Below, piece after piece: positions 35,230-37,784 of a stretch of DNA of 37,784 bases (its first letter is position 1; every line of letters begins with the position of its first letter). Made by a program: the position numbers and the translations under genes. The notes beneath the pieces are model-generated. The model did not search any database and was not told the DNA's origin. It was given only the letters and a program-made list of their open reading frames with translations. Source of the DNA: Prevotellaceae bacterium (GTDB taxonomy: Bacteria; Bacteroidota; Bacteroidia; Bacteroidales; Bacteroidaceae); the NCBI GenBank assembly GCA_029218445.1, contig JAQXRI010000015.1:1-37784 (forward strand). The letters run 5' to 3'.

Positions 35230-36735
35230 TCACTTCACGTATTCGGCAAAGTCGGTCAGGTGCATGTCGCCCTTTCTCATCAGCGTGTCGTGGAAAGCGA
35301 AGGCAGCGGGGAGGTTGTGGTGTGTATGTCCGCCCTTTGCTATCTTCAGATAGTCCCACAGCAACTGCTTGTAGTCGGGGTGTGCACAGTTTTCTATTAT
35401 GCACTGCGCGCGCTGCATCGGGCTCTTGCCGCGAAGGTCGGCCACGCCCTGCTCGGTAACTATCACGTTCACGTCGTGCTCGGTGTGGTCGTGGTGGCTC
35501 ACCATCGGCACTATTGACGAGATGGCGCCGTTCTTGGCCACTGAAGGACAGGTGAAGATGCTGATGTAGGCGTTGCGCTCGAAGTCGCCCGAACCGCCAA
35601 TGCCGTTCATCATCTTTGTTCCCGAAATGTGGGTTGAGTTGGCGTTGCCGTAGATGTCGCATTCCAGTGCCGTGTTGATGGCAATCACGCCCAGTCGGCG
35701 TATCAGCTCCGGCGAGTTGGATATTTCGCTCTGTCGCAGCGTGAGGTGCGACTTGAAGTAGTCGATGTTGTCATACACCTTCATGAGGCTTGGGTTGGTC
35801 ACTGTCAGCGAGCAAGCCGAAGCCACCTTCACTCTTCCGTTGAGCATCATGTCAACCACAGCGTCCTGGAGCACTTCGGTAAAGATGTTGAAGTCAGGAA
35901 TGTTCTTGTCCATGCTCAGTGCGGCAAGAATGGCGTTGGCCGTTGTGCCCACACCGCTCTGCAGCGGAAGGAACGTAGGCGGAATGATGCCGCGCTTCAT
36001 GTCGGCTGCAAGGAATTCGGCCACGTTGTTGCCTATTTGTGTAGTGACAGGGTCGAGGTCCTTGAAAGCGCGCGCCTCGTCGGGTATGTTGCACTCCACC
36101 ACGCCAACTATTTTCTTTGCGTCGATTTCAACGTATGGTGTGCCGATGCGGTCGTCCACCTTTGTAATTGGAATGGCCTGACGGTAAGGAGGGTCCTGCA
36201 GCTCATACACGTCGTGCAGGTACTTTGCGTCGGGGCTGTGGAAGTGGTTGTGCTCCAGAATGACGTGCTTGGCCAGTCGTGCGGCCGTAGGGCTGATGCC
36301 GCCTGCCGACGTGAGGTAAGCCTTGCACGAGGTCTCGCCCTCTTCAAGGTCGCACACTTCGAGGATGGCCCAATCCACCTGTCCCATAAATCCGTAGCGC
36401 AGCTCCTGCGCCATCTGCGAGAGGTGAATGTCGTTGTAGGCTATCTCGCCCATATTCACGTGCTTGCGGAAGTCGCCATTGGTGGTGTAGGGAGCACGGT
36501 AGCGGATGGCCTTGGCGTTGGCCAGGTCGCCGTCGGTGCTCTGTCCTGTAGAGGCACCGGTGAAGATGCCTACCTGAAACTCGCGGCCTGCCTCGTGTTC
36601 GGCGAGGGCAATCTTGGCCAGCTCTTTAGTCACGGCCTTGGCGGCGCCTGAAGGTGTAAATCCGCTAAGGGCAATGTTCTCTCCGTTCTTGATCAGCGCT
36701 GCAGCTTCAGCAGCGGTCATACGTGTATATGCCAT
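35230..36735 (-). CDS. Acetyl-CoA hydrolase/transferase family; likely succinate CoA-transferase
   Basis: 'MTAAEAAALIKNGENIALSGFTPSGAAKAV', 'GVGTTANAILAAL', 'VTEQGVADLRGKSPMQRAQCIIENCAHPDYK'. Confidence 0.92.
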   Translation of the reverse strand: MAYTRMTAAEAAALIKNGENIALSGFTPSGAAKAVTKELAKIALAEHEAGREFQVGIFTGASTGQSTDGDLANAKAIRYRAPYTTNGDFRKHVNMGEIAYNDIHLSQMAQELRYGFMGQVDWAILEVCDLEEGETSCKAYLTSAGGISPTAARLAKHVILEHNHFHSPDAKYLHDVYELQDPPYRQAIPITKVDDRIGTPYVEIDAKKIVGVVECNIPDEARAFKDLDPVTTQIGNNVAEFLAADMKRGIIPPTFLPLQSGVGTTANAILAALSMDKNIPDFNIFTEVLQDAVVDMMLNGRVKVASACSLTVTNPSLMKVYDNIDYFKSHLTLRQSEISNSPELIRRLGVIAINTALECDIYGNANSTHISGTKMMNGIGGSGDFERNAYISIFTCPSVAKNGAISSIVPMVSHHDHTEHDVNVIVTEQGVADLRGKSPMQRAQCIIENCAHPDYKQLLWDYLKIAKGGHTHHNLPAAFAFHDTLMRKGDMHLTDFAEYVK

Positions 36736-36769
36736 AATCGTTTATATTGAGTTTATATGTTTCGACTTG

Positions 36770-36777
36770 CAAAATTA
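36770..36777 (-). promoter_or_regulatory. -7 promoter element TAATTTTG for the CoA-transferase gene
   Basis: CAAAATTA on + strand, ~35 nt upstream of start. Confidence 0.5.
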
Positions 36778-36820
36778 CTCAAAATCAACCAACCCACAAA
36801 ATATTTTCAGCCTTTTTTGC

Positions 36821-37342
36821 TTAAAACACGAAGCTATACATTATTATACCAGCCGTTACGCTCACATTCATCGAGTGTTTTGTGCCCATCTGCACTATTT
36901 CAAGGCATCCGTCGCAGGCATCCACCACCTCCTGGTGTACACCCTTCACCTCGTTGCCCAGCACCACGGCATACTTCTTTGCCTTGTCGGGCTTAAACTC
37001 GTGCAGCTTGGTGCTTCCCTCACACTGCTCCACGGCCAGCACCTCGTAGCCATCGTCGTGCAGCTGCCTGACGGCATCGAGTGCCGAGCCGAAGTAACGC
37101 CACTCAACGCTGTCCTCGGCACCGAGTGCCGTCTTGTGGATTTCGGTGGCGGGAGGCGTCGCGCTGATGCCGCACAGGTAAAGGGCATCTATGCGGAAGG
37201 CGTCGCCGGTGCGGAACACGCTGCCGACGTTATACATCGACCTGACGTCGTCGAGCACTACCACAAGGCCGCTCTTCCGTGCCGCCTTAAACTGCTCCAC
37301 CGTCAGTCGTTCCATTTCTATTGTCCTGAGTTTTCTGTTCAT
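36821..37342 (-). CDS. TrmH/SpoU family RNA methyltransferase
   Basis: 'LVVVLDDVRSMYNVGSVFRTGDAF', 'YAVVLGNEVKGVHQEVVDACDGCLEIVQMGTKHSMNVSVTAGIIMY' SpoU motifs. Confidence 0.95.
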   Translation of the reverse strand: MNRKLRTIEMERLTVEQFKAARKSGLVVVLDDVRSMYNVGSVFRTGDAFRIDALYLCGISATPPATEIHKTALGAEDSVEWRYFGSALDAVRQLHDDGYEVLAVEQCEGSTKLHEFKPDKAKKYAVVLGNEVKGVHQEVVDACDGCLEIVQMGTKHSMNVSVTAGIIMYSFVF

Positions 37343-37429
37343 TTCTTAAGTATGTTATTCTTTTTGTGGCGGTCATTTTTTCCTTGTCCATTCCGCCACG
37401 CTTTTCTGCGTCACTCTCTTTGCGTGATG

Positions 37430-37437
37430 CAAATATA
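37430..37437 (-). promoter_or_regulatory. -7 promoter element TATATTTG for the TrmH gene
   Basis: CAAATATA on + strand, ~90 nt upstream of start. Confidence 0.45.
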
Positions 37438-37486
37438 CTCCTTTTTAGTGATTATTATGCATGGCATAGGCAACATTTAACTTTAG

Positions 37487-37756
37487 TTATAACAAATAGT
37501 ATCTTAAATTATGGTTAACAAGCATTCCCATCTCAGTGTTGGGCATTGAGTGTCCGCAACGAGGGGCATACTGCAGGCGCACCATGCGCTGGTGGTTATT
37601 GGATGCCGAGTCTATCAGATGTCCCACGAGCATCTTCACCGTACGGTTTTGGCTGTTCCTTTTCAGGCTCACTTGCTCTTCTGAGAGGGAGAGCAACATT
37701 GGAATCTCCCTATTCATAACCGTTTTAATATTGTCAATTACTTCTTGGTATTTCAT
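37487..37756 (-). pseudogene. Truncated DinB-like protein
   Basis: 'MKYQEVIDNIKTVMNREIPMLLSLSEEQVSLKRNSQNRTVKMLVGHLIDSASNNHQRMVRLQYAP' resembles the N-terminal half of DinB-like four-helix proteins; only 89 aa, with an unrelated-looking C-terminus. Confidence 0.55.
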
Positions 37757-37784
37757 ATTTCTCTTTTATTTAATAAACGACGAT

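Noticed and set aside
35746-36651. 301-aa + strand ORF antisense to the CoA-transferase
   Set aside because: Shadow ORF; Val/His-rich composition typical of reverse-complement reading
1-37784. Phage, integrative element, restriction-modification or defence island
   Set aside because: No integrase, transposase, structural phage, methyltransferase-restriction or toxin-antitoxin signatures seen in any ORF

Overview
This is a Bacteroidales chromosomal segment, most like Prevotella or a relative. The evidence is gene content, Cys-type lipoprotein signal peptides and many TAnnTTTG (-7) promoter matches. From left to right it contains: (1) three lipoproteins with an LruC/DUF4842-like C-terminal domain, two of them carrying long repetitive beta-helix-like regions; (2) ung and a DUF3109 protein; (3) an AraC-type regulator followed by an apparent polysaccharide utilization locus (SusD, SusC, GH43, divergent hybrid two-component regulator HTCS); (4) a LOG-family protein, a PfkB kinase, an A-type flavoprotein and an M16 peptidase; (5) a thioredoxin-like lipoprotein divergent from a GH8 enzyme, then EttA; (6) an M13 metallopeptidase; (7) a tightly overlapping RluA / SF1 helicase / MATE operon; (8) a succinate/acetate CoA-transferase-like enzyme, a TrmH methyltransferase and an apparently truncated DinB-like gene. 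I saw no tRNA, rRNA, CRISPR array, transposase or phage gene. The items most worth follow-up are the three-paralog LruC cluster, a possible orphan sRNA or leader between susD and the AraC regulator, a large symmetric hairpin made of 8-bp repeats between the flavoprotein and M16 genes, a heptanucleotide repeat inside the helicase gene, a G8 tract in susC, and the truncated DinB. All functional calls are by eye from protein motifs; no database search was run.
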